A DNA stretch of 47,060 nt, taken from NCBI GenBank assembly GCA_015903995.1, contig JABMDK010000002.1, positions 168,607 to 215,666 on the forward strand, in the 5' to 3' direction. Source of the stretch: Nitrospira sp. (GTDB taxonomy: Bacteria; Nitrospirota; Nitrospiria; Nitrospirales; Nitrospiraceae). Below the pieces are notes generated by a model, which saw nothing but the letters and a program-made list of their open reading frames with translations, did not search any database and was not told where the DNA came from. The position numbers and the translations under genes are program-made. This document shows, in pieces, positions 24,247-34,613 of this stretch (position 1 is the first letter of the stretch; every line of letters begins with the position of its first letter).

Positions 24247-25488
24247 TTAGAAAACCTCGGACACCCACCTCGTCCACCCACGCATTTTGGCCCAGGGTCC
24301 TCCACTGCGAAGCCCGGCCGTTTCCAATTCATCGACATGTCGTCGGGCGCGTAATAAGAGGCCGACCCCGGTTGAATAACTGGGATGGCCGACAGTGTCG
24401 CATAACCCTCCGACGCCGGAAGGTATGCCTCGGCGTGTCGGCAAGTTCAAGACCTTTTCCGCAGCATCGGGCATGCCCTCTAATAACGAGGTGCCCCCGG
24501 TAATCACGACACCGGCTCCTAATATTTCCTCATAGCCTGCGCGTGCAATTTCTCTCCGGACGAGCTCAAACATCTCGTCGACGCGCGGCTCCAAAATCTC
24601 GGCGATATCCCGTCTGGAAAACGTTCGCGCCGGACGATCTCCGACAGACGGCACTTCGACGATCTGATGCCCCATCACCAGCTCAGTCCGCGCCACACCG
24701 TACTGGGTCTTGATCTTCTCGGCCTCGGTCTGTGACGTATGGAGACCGTATGCCAAGTCCCTCGTCAAGTTTTGGCCGCCGATGGGAAGGACCGCTGAGT
24801 GACGAATACTGCCGTCCAGGAAAATAGCCAGGTCCGTCGTCCCGCCTCCTAAGTCCACCATCGCCACACCCAAATCACGCTCTTCCTGACCCAAGACGGC
24901 TTCACTGGAGGCAAGCGGCTGCAGAATAATATCTACGACATCGAGCCCGGCTCGATTCACGCACTTCACAATATTCTGTGCCGATGTGACGGCACCAGTG
25001 ATGACATGCACATTCACTTCCAAGCGATTGCCTGAAAGCCCTAATGGTTCGCGCACGCCTTCCTGGCCATCCACCATGAACTCTCGCGGTAACACGTGAA
25101 GAATCCTGCGTTCATGGGGGATCACGGCGAGAGTCCGAGCGCTTTCAATGGCCCGCTGGATATCTTCGCGAGTCACCTCGGCCCGTTTCAACGCCACGAC
25201 ACCCTTACAGTTTTCAGCGGAAATGTGGCTGCCCGCGATGCCGGTGTAGACGGAATTGATCTGGACGGCCGCCATCAGCTCCGCCTCTTCAACGGCTTTT
25301 TTGATGGATTCGACGGTGCTCTCGATGTTAACGACGACTCCTTTGCGGAGGCCACGGGACGGACTCGATCCGACGCCGATAATACTGAGCCCCCCGGCAT
25401 CGGTCATCTCCGCCACGATCGCACAGATCTTCGTGGTTCCGATGTCGAGGCCGACCAGAATTTGATCCCGTTTCGGCACCGCGATCAC
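24247..25488 (-). CDS. ftsA: Cell division protein FtsA
   Basis: A 413-residue actin-like ATPase that tethers FtsZ to the membrane. It shows the phosphate 1 motif LVGLDIGTTKICAIVA, the FtsA-specific 1C domain, phosphate 2 VDLGGGTTDLAIF, the adenosine motif GVVITGGTSLLEGM, and a C-terminal amphipathic, basic/aromatic segment (WAKMRGWTRWVSEVF) that fits the membrane-targeting helix. The GTG at 25486-25488 overlaps the ftsQ stop (GTGA); a second in-frame GTG three codons later has better spacing to the GGGGGG tract and is an alternative. Confidence 0.97.
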   Translation of the reverse strand: MIAVPKRDQILVGLDIGTTKICAIVAEMTDAGGLSIIGVGSSPSRGLRKGVVVNIESTVESIKKAVEEAELMAAVQINSVYTGIAGSHISAENCKGVVALKRAEVTREDIQRAIESARTLAVIPHERRILHVLPREFMVDGQEGVREPLGLSGNRLEVNVHVITGAVTSAQNIVKCVNRAGLDVVDIILQPLASSEAVLGQEERDLGVAMVDLGGGTTDLAIFLDGSIRHSAVLPIGGQNLTRDLAYGLHTSQTEAEKIKTQYGVARTELVMGHQIVEVPSVGDRPARTFSRRDIAEILEPRVDEMFELVRREIARAGYEEILGAGVVITGGTSLLEGMPDAAEKVLNLPTRRGIPSGVGGLCDTVGHPSYSTGVGLLLRARRHVDELETAGLRSGGPWAKMRGWTRWVSEVF

Positions 25489-26342
25489 CCCCCTTCCCGT
25501 ACGACAATCCGATTTTCGTACCGGAGATCAACTTCATTCGCTCCGCGCCCGCGACCGTCAAAATTCAGCGTTTTGAGTGTCGGTTTGACGCGTTGAAACC
25601 GTTCCCACTGCTCTCCGAGTGCGGCTTCCCCGAACTGAAATCGCACTCCCTGTACAAGCGCGATGAGGTTTGACGGGTTTTCGGCGTTCACCTGTAGCCG
25701 CCCTTCGAAGGTTTGCCCGACCAACTTTGCAAGCTCGATGCCCGATGCGACGACCTGCCTGACCGACTCACTCTCTTCCAGCAACCCTTTGGAGTCGATT
25801 CCCGTCAGAAGAGGCAACGCCTCATCATCGGTTTGACCGAGCCTGGTCAGCACATGCCCCTCCGCATCAGTCAGAAAGTTCTGGGAGTCGGCACGGATGA
25901 CCGCAGCCGGCTTTCGCTCAACCAGGGAGATGCGTAATTCATGAAAGGGAACACGGGTCACTTCCGCCTCTTTGACCCAGGGATGAGATTCCACCTGCTC
26001 CTTAATCGCTCTCGTGACAACATGGTGGAGTCCCGTGCCGGGTTTCACCTTTGCAAGATCAAGCACCTTCTGTCTATCGATGTGGTGGCTCCCTTCGACC
26101 GTAATGGTCTTGATCTCCAGCAATGCCTGGAGCGCCGGGCCAGCATATCGCACACTCATTCCGATGAACCCTGCCATGAGGGCCATACCGATTGTCACGC
26201 TGGCCCATCGAGCAAGGGCTTTCCGCCTGGTTGTCTTTCCTAATCGGGCTTCCGTCCCCGCTCTCTCTCCTTGCGGACCCTTCCACAGATTTTTTCGTGG
26301 CTCCACCGGAGCAGCTCGCCGCTTTCTTCCCAAGAACCGCAT
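25485..26342 (-). CDS. ftsQ: Cell division protein FtsQ/DivIB
   Basis: A 285-residue bitopic membrane protein linking early and late divisome parts. It has a basic cytoplasmic tail of about 55 residues, one membrane helix (WASVTIGMALMAGFIGMSV), a POTRA domain (IKTITVEGSHHIDRQKVLDLA) and the FtsQ beta domain (VKEAEVTRVPFHELRISLVERKPAAVI onward). The ATG at 26340-26342 shares one base with the ddl stop (TGATG) and has GGAG at good spacing. The order ddl-ftsQ-ftsA-ftsZ is the classic dcw layout. Confidence 0.93.
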   Translation of the reverse strand: MRFLGRKRRAAPVEPRKNLWKGPQGERAGTEARLGKTTRRKALARWASVTIGMALMAGFIGMSVRYAGPALQALLEIKTITVEGSHHIDRQKVLDLAKVKPGTGLHHVVTRAIKEQVESHPWVKEAEVTRVPFHELRISLVERKPAAVIRADSQNFLTDAEGHVLTRLGQTDDEALPLLTGIDSKGLLEESESVRQVVASGIELAKLVGQTFEGRLQVNAENPSNLIALVQGVRFQFGEAALGEQWERFQRVKPTLKTLNFDGRGRGANEVDLRYENRIVVREGG

Positions 26343-27325
26343 CACACGCACTCCGTTGGACCGACCCGCGCAAAGCGATTCACACGATCAAGCGCCGACT
26401 GCAGAATCCGTTCGACTAAGTCATCGTACGCAATTCCGGCTTGAGCTGCAGCCATAGGCAAAAGGCTCGTTTCCGTCATGCCGGGAACCGTATTGATCTC
26501 CAAAACATAGGGCCGACCTCTTGGCGTAATCCGAAAATCGACGCGAGCGGCCCCCTCACACCCCAGTGCCTCGTAGGTTCGCCTCGCTAACTCACTGATA
26601 TGGCGCACCACCTTAGGCGGGAGCGGAGCGGGACAGAGATAGCGAGTCTTGCCCTTCTGGTACTTTGCCGAGAAGTCGTAAAAACCCTCGGGTGCCACGA
26701 TTTCAACGGCAGGAAGAACCGTAGAACCTTTCTCTGATGTTCCCAGAATGGAAACGGTGGCTTCATGTCCAGGGATATAACTCTCCACCATCGCTTCGAA
26801 ATCATAGCGGTGCGCTAGGGCGAGCGCCTCCTTCCATTGGGTGCGCCGACGCACAATCGTCACCCCGATTGTGGACCCCTGTGAAACCGGCTTGACGACG
26901 ATCGGCAATTCCAGCTTTGCCTTCCTGAGCACCTGAGCGAGTGAGAGTTTGTCGGTTGCCCGCAGAACTGTTCCTGGAGGCACGGGAACGCCATGCGCAG
27001 CCAATACTGTTTTGGTCAGCGCCTTATGCATACCGACGGCACTCGCACAGACACCGGACCCGGTATAGGGAATCCCCAACGTCTCGAGAAACCCCTGGAC
27101 GGTTCCGTCTTCACCACCCGGTCCGTGCAACGAGAGAAACGCAATGGCGACGTTCTGATCCTCCAACGCTCGATCCAGACGATCCATGACATCGATAGAC
27201 ACCGCATCGTATTCTCGACGGATCAGCGCCTGATGGACAGCCTGACCGGTCTTCAGTGAAATATCCCGCTCTGAGGATCGTCCTCCCATAAGCACACCGA
27301 TCCGGGCATTTGTCAGACGACCCAT
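26342..27325 (-). CDS. ddl: D-alanine-D-alanine ligase
   Basis: A 327-residue ATP-grasp ligase that joins two D-alanines for the end of the peptidoglycan stem peptide. It shows IGVLMGGRSSERDISLKTG, the HGPGGEDGTVQGFLE motif, the ATP-grasp Lys strand PIVVKPVSQGSTIGV and the metal-binding VLEINTVPGMTETSL. SLLPMAA near the end is typical of Ddl. The ATG at 27323-27325 begins the conserved region; two in-frame GTG codons just upstream (27329-27334) lie closer to GGGAG and are possible starts. It supplies the dipeptide used by MurF. Confidence 0.96.
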   Translation of the reverse strand: MGRLTNARIGVLMGGRSSERDISLKTGQAVHQALIRREYDAVSIDVMDRLDRALEDQNVAIAFLSLHGPGGEDGTVQGFLETLGIPYTGSGVCASAVGMHKALTKTVLAAHGVPVPPGTVLRATDKLSLAQVLRKAKLELPIVVKPVSQGSTIGVTIVRRRTQWKEALALAHRYDFEAMVESYIPGHEATVSILGTSEKGSTVLPAVEIVAPEGFYDFSAKYQKGKTRYLCPAPLPPKVVRHISELARRTYEALGCEGAARVDFRITPRGRPYVLEINTVPGMTETSLLPMAAAQAGIAYDDLVERILQSALDRVNRFARVGPTECV

Positions 27326-27345
27326 CGTCACCACGACTCCCTTCC

Positions 27346-28296
27346 CTACGCTTCACCCACAACTTTTAATTCCAACTCCAATTTGATCCCCGTCTTCCGA
27401 GCAATTCGCGTGCGCACCTTCTTGATCAACGAGAGAACATCGGCGGCACTGGCATGCCCATGATTCACGATGAAATTGGCATGCGTGGTCGATATCTGTG
27501 CATCACCGACCGCCGTACCTTTGAGCCCTGCCGCTTCAACGACTCGCCCAGCCGAATCGTTCAGCGGGTTCTTGAATACACAGCCGGCACTCGGCAGAGT
27601 GAGCGGCTGCGTATCACGACGGTAATGGAGATAGGCTTTCACGACCCTTTCAATATCCGCCCGCACACCCGGCTTCAGTTGCAGCCATACTCCGACCACC
27701 ACACCCGTCGGCAATATCGCCCGACGATACCCAAATTCGATCGCCTCTGCTGGACAGTCCATCAGTACGCCTTTCGGCGAGACAATCCGAACGGCCTTCA
27801 CCGAGTCTTTCATCTCGCCGAGTCGTGTCCCTGCATTCATCACGACACAGCCGGCGACGGTGCCAGGAATACCGGCCGCCCACTCTAATCCTGCCAAGGA
27901 CCGGCGGATGGCGTGGCCGATCAACGTCGGCATACCCACGCCTCCTTCAGCATATAACACGCATCCTGGTTCTTCCTTGATCGCGCGTAACTTCCCCAAG
28001 CTGACAACCACGCCTCGAATGCCTTTATCTCGAACGAGGAGGTTGGTGCCGCCCAATACAAAGATTGGTAGTTTCTGCTCATGCGTCTGCCTTGTGAGTT
28101 GAACCACATCCTCCACATCAACCGGCTCCACCAATACATCGGCTGGACCACCGATGTGGAACGACGTGTACTCTTTCAGCGATGCATTGAAGCGAACCAC
28201 CCCTCGAACACCGGCCACGGCAGACTCCAATCTGCGCTGTGTCCGAACGGATCGCCCCTTCGTGCCATCTGTATGCCCTGATGCGCCATGGGCCAT
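27346..28296 (-). CDS. murB: UDP-N-acetylenolpyruvoylglucosamine reductase
   Basis: A 316-residue FAD-dependent reductase that converts UDP-GlcNAc-enolpyruvate to UDP-MurNAc. It shows YTSFHIGGPADVLVEP, the FAD-binding VLGGTNLLVRDKGIRGVV, GIPGTVAGCVVMNAG, the type II-like PSAGCVFKNP with the catalytic Ser region, and the C-terminal GDAQISTTHANFIVNHGHA. Its ATG shares one base with the murC stop (TGATG). The first 20 residues are not conserved. MurA, which acts before it, is not in the window. Confidence 0.96.
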   Translation of the reverse strand: MAHGASGHTDGTKGRSVRTQRRLESAVAGVRGVVRFNASLKEYTSFHIGGPADVLVEPVDVEDVVQLTRQTHEQKLPIFVLGGTNLLVRDKGIRGVVVSLGKLRAIKEEPGCVLYAEGGVGMPTLIGHAIRRSLAGLEWAAGIPGTVAGCVVMNAGTRLGEMKDSVKAVRIVSPKGVLMDCPAEAIEFGYRRAILPTGVVVGVWLQLKPGVRADIERVVKAYLHYRRDTQPLTLPSAGCVFKNPLNDSAGRVVEAAGLKGTAVGDAQISTTHANFIVNHGHASAADVLSLIKKVRTRIARKTGIKLELELKVVGEA

Positions 28297-29687
28297 CACG
28301 CAGACTCAAGCCGCGCAAGAATCCCGGTTCCGGCCTTCCAGATATCACCCGCACCCAACGTAAGAACAAGGTCGCCCGGTCTGAGATGAGGCAATACCTG
28401 GTCCGGCAGCATTTCCTTGTTCGCAAGAAAAGTCACTGATGGATGGCCTGCCGATTTGATTGTGTCCGCGAGGGCCGCTCCGGAAATTCCCGGTATGGGT
28501 GATTCACCGGCCGGATAAATGTCCGTCATAAACAGCACGTCGGCCTGTGCAAAGGCCTGCGCGAACTCTCCGAGGCAATCCCGTGTCCGGCTATATCGAT
28601 GCGGCTGGAACAGGACCACCAATCGACGATCCCAGCCCTGCTTAGCAGCCGCAAGGGTCGCCTTCACCTCGGTGGGATGGTGGCCATAGTCGTCGACCAC
28701 CATGATGCCGCCGGCTTCGCCTCGCAAATGAAAGCGCCGTTCGACTCCCGTGAAGGCCGCCAACCCTTTGCGAATCAGGTCGACAGGAATCTCCAGCTCG
28801 ATGCCGATGGCAATGGCCACCAACGCATTGGACACGTTGTGAATCCCCGGCACGGCCAGGCGAAAGGGACCAAGATGCTTCCCGCGGAAATGCGCCCGGA
28901 ACTCGGCACCCCATTGCCTCAAGCTGATGTCGGTGGCCTTGAAATCAGGTGTGATCCCATCCCGATCGCGAAGCCCGTAGGTGTGATACCGCTTGACCAG
29001 ACGAGGGAACAGTGCCGCCAGACGATCGTCGTCGGCGCACAAAACCGCCACGCCGTAAAACGGTATTTTGTTGATGAATTCCAGAAAGCTTTCGTTGATG
29101 CGTTCCATCGACCCGTAGTGATCAAGGTGCTCACGGTCCAGATTGGTGACCGCCACGATGGTCGGCGAGAGGCGAAGAAACGATCCATCGCTCTCGTCTG
29201 CTTCTGCGACAAGCAAGTCGCCTCGTCCAAGCCGGGCGTGGCTGCCCAACGCATTGACCTTGCCGCCGATCACCATTGTGGGATCGAGGCCACCCTGCGC
29301 CAACACGTTCGCCACCATCGATGTCGTGGTGGTTTTTCCATGAGCGCCCGCGATGGCCACCCCAAATTTCAGACGCATCAGTTCCGCCAACATCTCAGCC
29401 CGCGGGATCACCGGAATCTGCTTGGCCTTCGCCGCCACAACTTCGGGATTACTCACCGCCACGGCGGAAGAGATGACCACAACTTGCGCCTCTCCCACAT
29501 TGGACTCCTGATGACCAATGAACACTTTCCCACCGAGCTCTTCCAGTCGCCTCGTCGTCTCCGAAGCGTGCAGATCTGACCCGGTCACTTTGTATCCCAT
29601 CGTGAGCAGGACTTCTGCGATACCGCTCATGCCGGCCCCACCGATACCGACAAGATGAATCTGCTGTATTTTTCGAAATAGTGTCAT
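28296..29687 (-). CDS. murC: UDP-N-acetylmuramate-L-alanine ligase
   Basis: A 463-residue Mur ligase that adds L-Ala to UDP-MurNAc. It shows the N-terminal HLVGIGGAGMSGIAEVLL, the ATP loop AGAHGKTTTTSMVA, EADESDGSFL, NLDREHLDHYG and the C-terminal DDYGHHPTEVKATL and FQPHRYSRT. I chose the ATG at 29685-29687, which has AGG at good spacing and gives the family's usual N-terminus (TLFRKIQQIH). An ATG at 29786 with GGGAG would add 33 unconserved residues and overlap murG; it cannot be excluded. Confidence 0.96.
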   Translation of the reverse strand: MTLFRKIQQIHLVGIGGAGMSGIAEVLLTMGYKVTGSDLHASETTRRLEELGGKVFIGHQESNVGEAQVVVISSAVAVSNPEVVAAKAKQIPVIPRAEMLAELMRLKFGVAIAGAHGKTTTTSMVANVLAQGGLDPTMVIGGKVNALGSHARLGRGDLLVAEADESDGSFLRLSPTIVAVTNLDREHLDHYGSMERINESFLEFINKIPFYGVAVLCADDDRLAALFPRLVKRYHTYGLRDRDGITPDFKATDISLRQWGAEFRAHFRGKHLGPFRLAVPGIHNVSNALVAIAIGIELEIPVDLIRKGLAAFTGVERRFHLRGEAGGIMVVDDYGHHPTEVKATLAAAKQGWDRRLVVLFQPHRYSRTRDCLGEFAQAFAQADVLFMTDIYPAGESPIPGISGAALADTIKSAGHPSVTFLANKEMLPDQVLPHLRPGDLVLTLGAGDIWKAGTGILARLESA

Positions 29688-29748
29688 GCGAACCTGCCTT
29701 TGCCGCCCGGCTGAAGTCTGTGATCGAACCCCTCGTTCGCCAGCAACA

Positions 29749-30870
29749 CTACCCTCCGGTCGCTCCAATAGATTGGTTGATGTCATGTGTCACTCCCATG
29801 AGCGCGTAACATTCGCCGACGATCACTTCGCCGGCATCGATTCGTCTCATCTCCAAACTCTTCCGTTGCATCGTTTCCAGCCGGTGCCGGTCCGACAACA
29901 CGGCGCCGATCATCTCACCCAGTTTGACTCCGGTGAGAGCTGCTTGCGGAAGAACAATGGCCCCTCCCGCCGCCTCCATCGCCCTCGCATTCTTCATCTG
30001 ATGGTCATAGATCGCCGTCGGCAACGGAATGAGAATCGCGGCTTTTCCACAGGCCGTGAGCTCGGCAATCGTCATCGCGCCGGCACGAGCCACCACCAGA
30101 TCGGCCGTTCGAAGCACAGCCGGCATATCGTAGAGAAAGGAGACAACCTTCGCCTGGATGCCCAATCCTCGATATGCGTCACTGACTCTCGCACAATCTC
30201 CCTCGCCCGTCTGATGCGTGATGGTCAGACCTGGAAGCCGTTGGCTCAGTACGGGTAATGCGTCCAACACCGCGCTATTGATCGCCCGGGCCCCCTGGCT
30301 TCCACCGAAAATCAGCAGATGTTGCCCATCCTGCTTCGGTGGCGCATTGTCGTCAGGCTGCACCACGAACGCTTGACGGATCGGCGTCCCGACGACGCGC
30401 ACCTTTCGCCGATCAAAGGAGGTCCCGGCCGATTCAAATGCCAAAAAAATTCGTTGTGCAAAAGGAGCGACGACCTTGTTGGCCAATCCAGGATAGGCAT
30501 TCGGCTCCAGAATCACGCGGGCAATTCCTTTCAAGGCCGCAGCTACTAACATGGTCGGACTCGTGTAGCCCCCCACTCCGATCACGAGATCAGCCCGCCG
30601 CCGCTTCAGCAGTTCCAGTGATTGCCATATCCCAATGGGCACAGAAAGCACCCCCCGCATGACATCCAGCAGGCCCTTTCCCATCACCGGCTTGGCAGTA
30701 ATCAACGCCAACTCAAATCCTTCGTGAGCCAGCACCTTGGACTCGACCCCGCGCACGGTCCCGACAAAAAGTATGTTCGTAGACGGATCACGGCGCAGAA
30801 ATTCTCGAGCCAGAGCGACGGCCGGATAGAGATGCCCACCGGTGCCTCCCGCGGCGATCACTACCATCAT
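29749..30870 (-). CDS. murG: MurG lipid II synthase
   Basis: A 373-residue peripheral membrane GT-B glycosyltransferase that adds GlcNAc to lipid I on the inner membrane face. It shows the first G loop VIAAGGTGGHLYPAVALA, GVGGYTSPTMLVAA, EPNAYPGLANK, the third G loop IFGGSQGARAIN, and the UDP-GlcNAc site VVARAGAMTIAEL with PTAIYDHQMKNA. The ATG at 30868-30870 overlaps the ftsW stop (ATGA); a second ATG follows immediately. The same frame stays open far upstream through ftsW, but that is a shadow. Confidence 0.96.
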   Translation of the reverse strand: MMVVIAAGGTGGHLYPAVALAREFLRRDPSTNILFVGTVRGVESKVLAHEGFELALITAKPVMGKGLLDVMRGVLSVPIGIWQSLELLKRRRADLVIGVGGYTSPTMLVAAALKGIARVILEPNAYPGLANKVVAPFAQRIFLAFESAGTSFDRRKVRVVGTPIRQAFVVQPDDNAPPKQDGQHLLIFGGSQGARAINSAVLDALPVLSQRLPGLTITHQTGEGDCARVSDAYRGLGIQAKVVSFLYDMPAVLRTADLVVARAGAMTIAELTACGKAAILIPLPTAIYDHQMKNARAMEAAGGAIVLPQAALTGVKLGEMIGAVLSDRHRLETMQRKSLEMRRIDAGEVIVGECYALMGVTHDINQSIGATGG

Positions 30871-32072
30871 GGTCGACTCGTCCAACCACGTCCGCTCTGC
30901 CGTCTGGTCTCTTCTCGTCCCGCTTGCCGATCTCGTGAGATGTTCAACAAGATTCCGACTCCGATCAGGCTGATCACCAAGGAAGATCCGCCATAACTGA
31001 CGAACGGCAATGTAAGCCCCTTGGTCGGCAACAAGCCCGTCACGACACAGGCATTGATGAGCGCCTGGATGCCGATCAGTGTCGTGATGCCGATTCCCAG
31101 ATAACGACCAAACGGAATACGTGCTCTGGAGGAGATCTGAAATCCCCTGATGACGAAGAGCGCGAAGAACAGCACGACCATCCCCGTCCCAACAAACCCG
31201 AGTTCTTCGCCGACGAGTGCCAGCACGAAGTCGGTATGCGCTTCCGGAAGAAAGAACAGTTTCTGCTTGCTTTCTCCCAATCCGACGCCAAAGAGCCCCC
31301 CGCTGCCGAACGCCAAGAACGATTGAGTAATCTGGAATCCCGTATCCGACGCATCCCTCCACGGTTCCAGGAACGCCATGAACCGTTGGCGCCGGTAGCC
31401 GGATGTCAGAACAAGAACGAGGCCGATCGGCACAGCAGATAACGCCAGCATGGAGAGGTGAGACACGCGCGCACCTCCGACGAACAAGAGCCCTCCCGTC
31501 ACCAACCCCAACATCACCACAGTTCCCAAATCTGGCTCCAACAGAACCAAGCCGCTGAGGACCCCGATGACGAGCAACGCCGGTAGCAGCCCGGTCGAGA
31601 ACTGCTGGAGCTGGTCTTCTTTTTTTGCAAGGTATGTCGCGAGATAAATCACGCCGATCAACTTCACCATCTCGGCCGGCTGAATCGAAATCACTCTCAG
31701 ATCCAGCCAACGCCTGGCCCCGTTCCGCATCGCACCGATCGATGGGATCAAAACCATCACCAACATCACCATGATGAGGCCAAGAAGCGGAATCGCCAGT
31801 CGCTTCCACCAGACATAGTCGATACGGGATACGACATGCAGCAGCGCCAAACCAAATACCAGCCACACCAGTTGCCGCTTCAGGTAATACCAGGAGTCGT
31901 GGAATCGATTGCCCGCCACCACGGCACTCGCACTAAACACCATCACAAGGCCGATCAGGGCCAAGGTGATGGTCACAACCAACAAGACATGATCCATCCC
32001 CGGCGGCTTTGGACCCTGTGGGCTGCCGGTGGGCCATGGCAACGCCAAGGTCCCTGCAGATCTCTGTGACAT
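30867..32072 (-). CDS. ftsW: SEDS peptidoglycan polymerase FtsW
   Basis: A 401-residue SEDS protein with about ten membrane helices that polymerises lipid II at the septum together with the transpeptidase FtsI. It shows the family motifs GARRWLDLRVISIQPAE, LLEPDLGTVV with the catalytic Asp region, GFQITQSFLAFGSGGLFGVGLG, PEAHTDFVLALVGEELGF and the C-terminal LPFVSYGGSSL. The N-terminal 25 residues are Pro/Gly-rich and cytoplasmic. FtsW rather than RodA is supported by its position between murD and murG. Confidence 0.96.
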   Translation of the reverse strand: MSQRSAGTLALPWPTGSPQGPKPPGMDHVLLVVTITLALIGLVMVFSASAVVAGNRFHDSWYYLKRQLVWLVFGLALLHVVSRIDYVWWKRLAIPLLGLIMVMLVMVLIPSIGAMRNGARRWLDLRVISIQPAEMVKLIGVIYLATYLAKKEDQLQQFSTGLLPALLVIGVLSGLVLLEPDLGTVVMLGLVTGGLLFVGGARVSHLSMLALSAVPIGLVLVLTSGYRRQRFMAFLEPWRDASDTGFQITQSFLAFGSGGLFGVGLGESKQKLFFLPEAHTDFVLALVGEELGFVGTGMVVLFFALFVIRGFQISSRARIPFGRYLGIGITTLIGIQALINACVVTGLLPTKGLTLPFVSYGGSSLVISLIGVGILLNISRDRQAGREETRRQSGRGWTSRP

Positions 32073-32107
32073 CGTTTAGCGCCAATGCTCCTCTGCCTTG
32101 CCGTCTG

Positions 32108-33523
32108 TCATCCCGGCAACGATTGCACGAGAGCTTTAAACTGCCGCCCTCGGTCTTGATAATCGGCAAACATATCGAAACTCGCGCAGGCTGGTGACAG
32201 CAGCACAACCTCGCCGGCACAGGCTCCCGCTGCCGCCGCCTCAATGGCCTGCGCCAAGGTGTCGGCTCGTTCGACCGCCTGATAGCCTTCCAGCGCTTTC
32301 GCAATCAGCGGCGCCGCCTCACCGATCAAAATAAGCCGCTTCACTCTCCGGCGAATCGCGGGAGACAACCGAGAAAAATCCCCTCCCTTGTCACGTCCAC
32401 CGGCGATCAGCCAAATCGGTTGATCGATACTCTCCAACGCTTTGATGGTCGCATCCACGTTGGTTCCTTTGGAATCGTTGATGAACCGTACGCCCCGCCG
32501 CTCACGAACAACCTCCAACGCATGTTCCAACCCAGGAAACTCTCTGAGAACCTGACGAACGGCACTGAGAGAACACCCGCTCAACAGTGCGTAGGTGGCA
32601 GCCACCATGGCATTTTCGACATTGTGATTGCCGATGATCTTGATCTCGCGCCGAGTGCAAATCTCCTGAGCCTGGCCTCCGATGGTGGTCATGAGGCGAT
32701 CGCGATCGAGATAGGTTCCTCCGGCCAAATCTGACGGTAACGTCTGAGTCCTCGTGAAACCCAGTACACGAGCCCTCGCGCTCCGCCGCAGCGGGGCCAC
32801 TCTCGAATCATCCAGATTGAAGAGGGCATAGTCGGATGCCGTTTGATTCTCGAATATTTTGTTTTTGGCCGCGATATATTCGTCGATCGACTCATAGCGG
32901 TCCTGATGGTCCACCGTCACGTTGAGAATCGCGGCAATCCATGGATGAAACTGCTCGATAGTTTCCAGCTGGAAGCTGGACACTTCCACGACCAACGCGT
33001 CGTACGGGCACGGACGGCCCACCTTCGTTGTTTGCAACGAATGTAGGGCAGCCTCACTGATGGCCGTACCCAAATTCCCGCCGACAAAGACCTGTTTCCC
33101 ACCTGCTTGCAACATCTTCCCGATCAACGTGACCGTCGTGCTCTTCCCATTGGTCCCGGTCAGTGCCAGAACCGGAACCGTAAGAAAACGCGATGCGAGG
33201 TCGAGTTCACTGATGACCTTCACGCCTCGACGACGAACACGCTCAAGGGCCTCCAACCGATAGGGGACGCCCGGACTAATCACGACGAGTTCGGCTGTAT
33301 CGAGAGCCGATTCATAGTCCCTGCCTAGAACGACTCGCGTCGTTGACTGATCCAGAGATCCAAGCACGCCGAGCAACTCTTCTCGATCCTTCCGGTCGGC
33401 CACCGTCACTACCGCGCCGACTTCCTGTAGTAGGCGGGCGGCGGCTACGCCACTCCGTGCCAGCCCGACGACTGTCACGCGAGCTCCTGCCAACTGCGTG
33501 GTGTCCACTCCTACCATCACCAT
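32108..33523 (-). CDS. murD: UDP-N-acetylmuramoylalanine-D-glutamate ligase
   Basis: A 471-residue Mur ligase adding D-Glu to UDP-MurNAc-L-Ala. It shows the N-terminal Rossmann [17 protein letters not shown], the ATP loop [35 protein letters not shown] with [21 protein letters not shown], and the C-terminal [12 protein letters not shown] with [14 protein letters not shown]. The ATG at 33521-33523 shares a base with the mraY stop (TAATG), but the ATG at 33515-33517 has the better distance to GAGG, so the true start may be two codons later. Confidence 0.96.
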   Translation of the reverse strand: MVMVGVDTTQLAGARVTVVGLARSGVAAARLLQEVGAVVTVADRKDREELLGVLGSLDQSTTRVVLGRDYESALDTAELVVISPGVPYRLEALERVRRRGVKVISELDLASRFLTVPVLALTGTNGKSTTVTLIGKMLQAGGKQVFVGGNLGTAISEAALHSLQTTKVGRPCPYDALVVEVSSFQLETIEQFHPWIAAILNVTVDHQDRYESIDEYIAAKNKIFENQTASDYALFNLDDSRVAPLRRSARARVLGFTRTQTLPSDLAGGTYLDRDRLMTTIGGQAQEICTRREIKIIGNHNVENAMVAATYALLSGCSLSAVRQVLREFPGLEHALEVVRERRGVRFINDSKGTNVDATIKALESIDQPIWLIAGGRDKGGDFSRLSPAIRRRVKRLILIGEAAPLIAKALEGYQAVERADTLAQAIEAAAAGACAGEVVLLSPACASFDMFADYQDRGRQFKALVQSLPG

Positions 33524-34599
33524 TACCTCAACTTGAGCGTGCTCAAGCTCAAGAGCGCCAGCAAAATAGCGATGATCCACAGACGCACGACGACTTTCGG
33601 CTCTTCCCAGCCTTTCATCTCAAAATGATGGTGAATGGGAGCCATAAGGAAGATCCGTTTCCCCCTGGATTTGAATGAGGCGACTTGAAAAATGACGGAG
33701 ACCGCCTCGATCACGAAGACGCCGCCGACCATCAGTAACAACAACTCATGCTTGCTGATGACCGCTACCGTTCCAAGAGCCGCCCCGAGCGGAAGCGAAC
33801 CGACATCGCCCATAAAGACGGAGGCCGGATAGGTGTTGAACCACAGAAAGCCAAGACTCGAACCCAGGATGGCCGCCGTAAAAACCGCCAGTTCTCCGGC
33901 TCCGTCGATATGTGGGATCAGAAGGTATTCCGACATCAATCGGTGACCGGTAACGTAGGCGACCACGGTGTATGCCAATGCCGCAATCATCACCGGACCG
34001 ATGGCCAACCCATCGAGACCATCGGTGAGGTTGACGGCGTTGGAACAACCGACGATCACCAACATGGCAAAGACGACATAAAACCATCCCAAATCAGGCG
34101 TGAAATTCTTAAAAAACGGCACGCTCAGCTTCGTGTTATAGCCGGGCAACGAGTACAAGATCAGCGCAACGATGAGCGCGATGAGTATTTGAGCCGTGAA
34201 CTTTTGCGACGCAGAAAGCCCTTTCGATCGAGCCTTGATGAATTTGAGGTAGTCGTCCACAAACCCAATGGCACAAAACCCCAACGTCGAGGCAAGAACC
34301 AGCCAGATATGGGGGCGTGAGATGTCGGCCCAGAGGAGGGTGGACAACGTGACTGCAAAGATAATGAGGATCCCGCCCATCGTGGGTGTTCCGCTTTTGG
34401 CGAGATGTCGCTTAGGTCCGTCATCCCGTATCTGTTGTCCTAACTTGATTTCTTGAAGCTTGCGAATCACCCATGGCGCGAGCACGAATGCGATCAGAAA
34501 CGCCGTAACAGCGGCATAAATGATGCGAAAGCTCTGATACCGAAAAATATTCAGAAACGAGAATTCCGTATGGAACGGATAGAGCCAGATATACAGCAT
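33523..34599 (-). CDS. mraY: Phospho-N-acetylmuramoyl-pentapeptide transferase MraY
   Basis: A 358-residue membrane enzyme with about ten helices that transfers phospho-MurNAc-pentapeptide to undecaprenyl phosphate, making lipid I. It shows [19 protein letters not shown], the metal-binding [23 protein letters not shown] with the catalytic Asp residues, [13 protein letters not shown], and [23 protein letters not shown] at the C-terminus. It lies 14 bases after murF and overlaps murD by one base. The length is standard. Confidence 0.97.
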   Translation of the reverse strand: MLYIWLYPFHTEFSFLNIFRYQSFRIIYAAVTAFLIAFVLAPWVIRKLQEIKLGQQIRDDGPKRHLAKSGTPTMGGILIIFAVTLSTLLWADISRPHIWLVLASTLGFCAIGFVDDYLKFIKARSKGLSASQKFTAQILIALIVALILYSLPGYNTKLSVPFFKNFTPDLGWFYVVFAMLVIVGCSNAVNLTDGLDGLAIGPVMIAALAYTVVAYVTGHRLMSEYLLIPHIDGAGELAVFTAAILGSSLGFLWFNTYPASVFMGDVGSLPLGAALGTVAVISKHELLLLMVGGVFVIEAVSVIFQVASFKSRGKRIFLMAPIHHHFEMKGWEEPKVVVRLWIIAILLALLSLSTLKLR

Positions 34600-34613
34600 A
34601 GTCTGGACGACCG

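Noticed and set aside
28599..29579. A 326-residue plus-strand frame opposite murC
   Set aside because: It is His/Arg-rich antisense reading of a well-supported murC and shows no family features.
29749..31866. A 705-residue open frame containing MurG and a long N-terminal extension
   Set aside because: The extension is antiframe reading of ftsW; MurG starts at 30870 with an ATGA overlap and the family's normal N-terminus.
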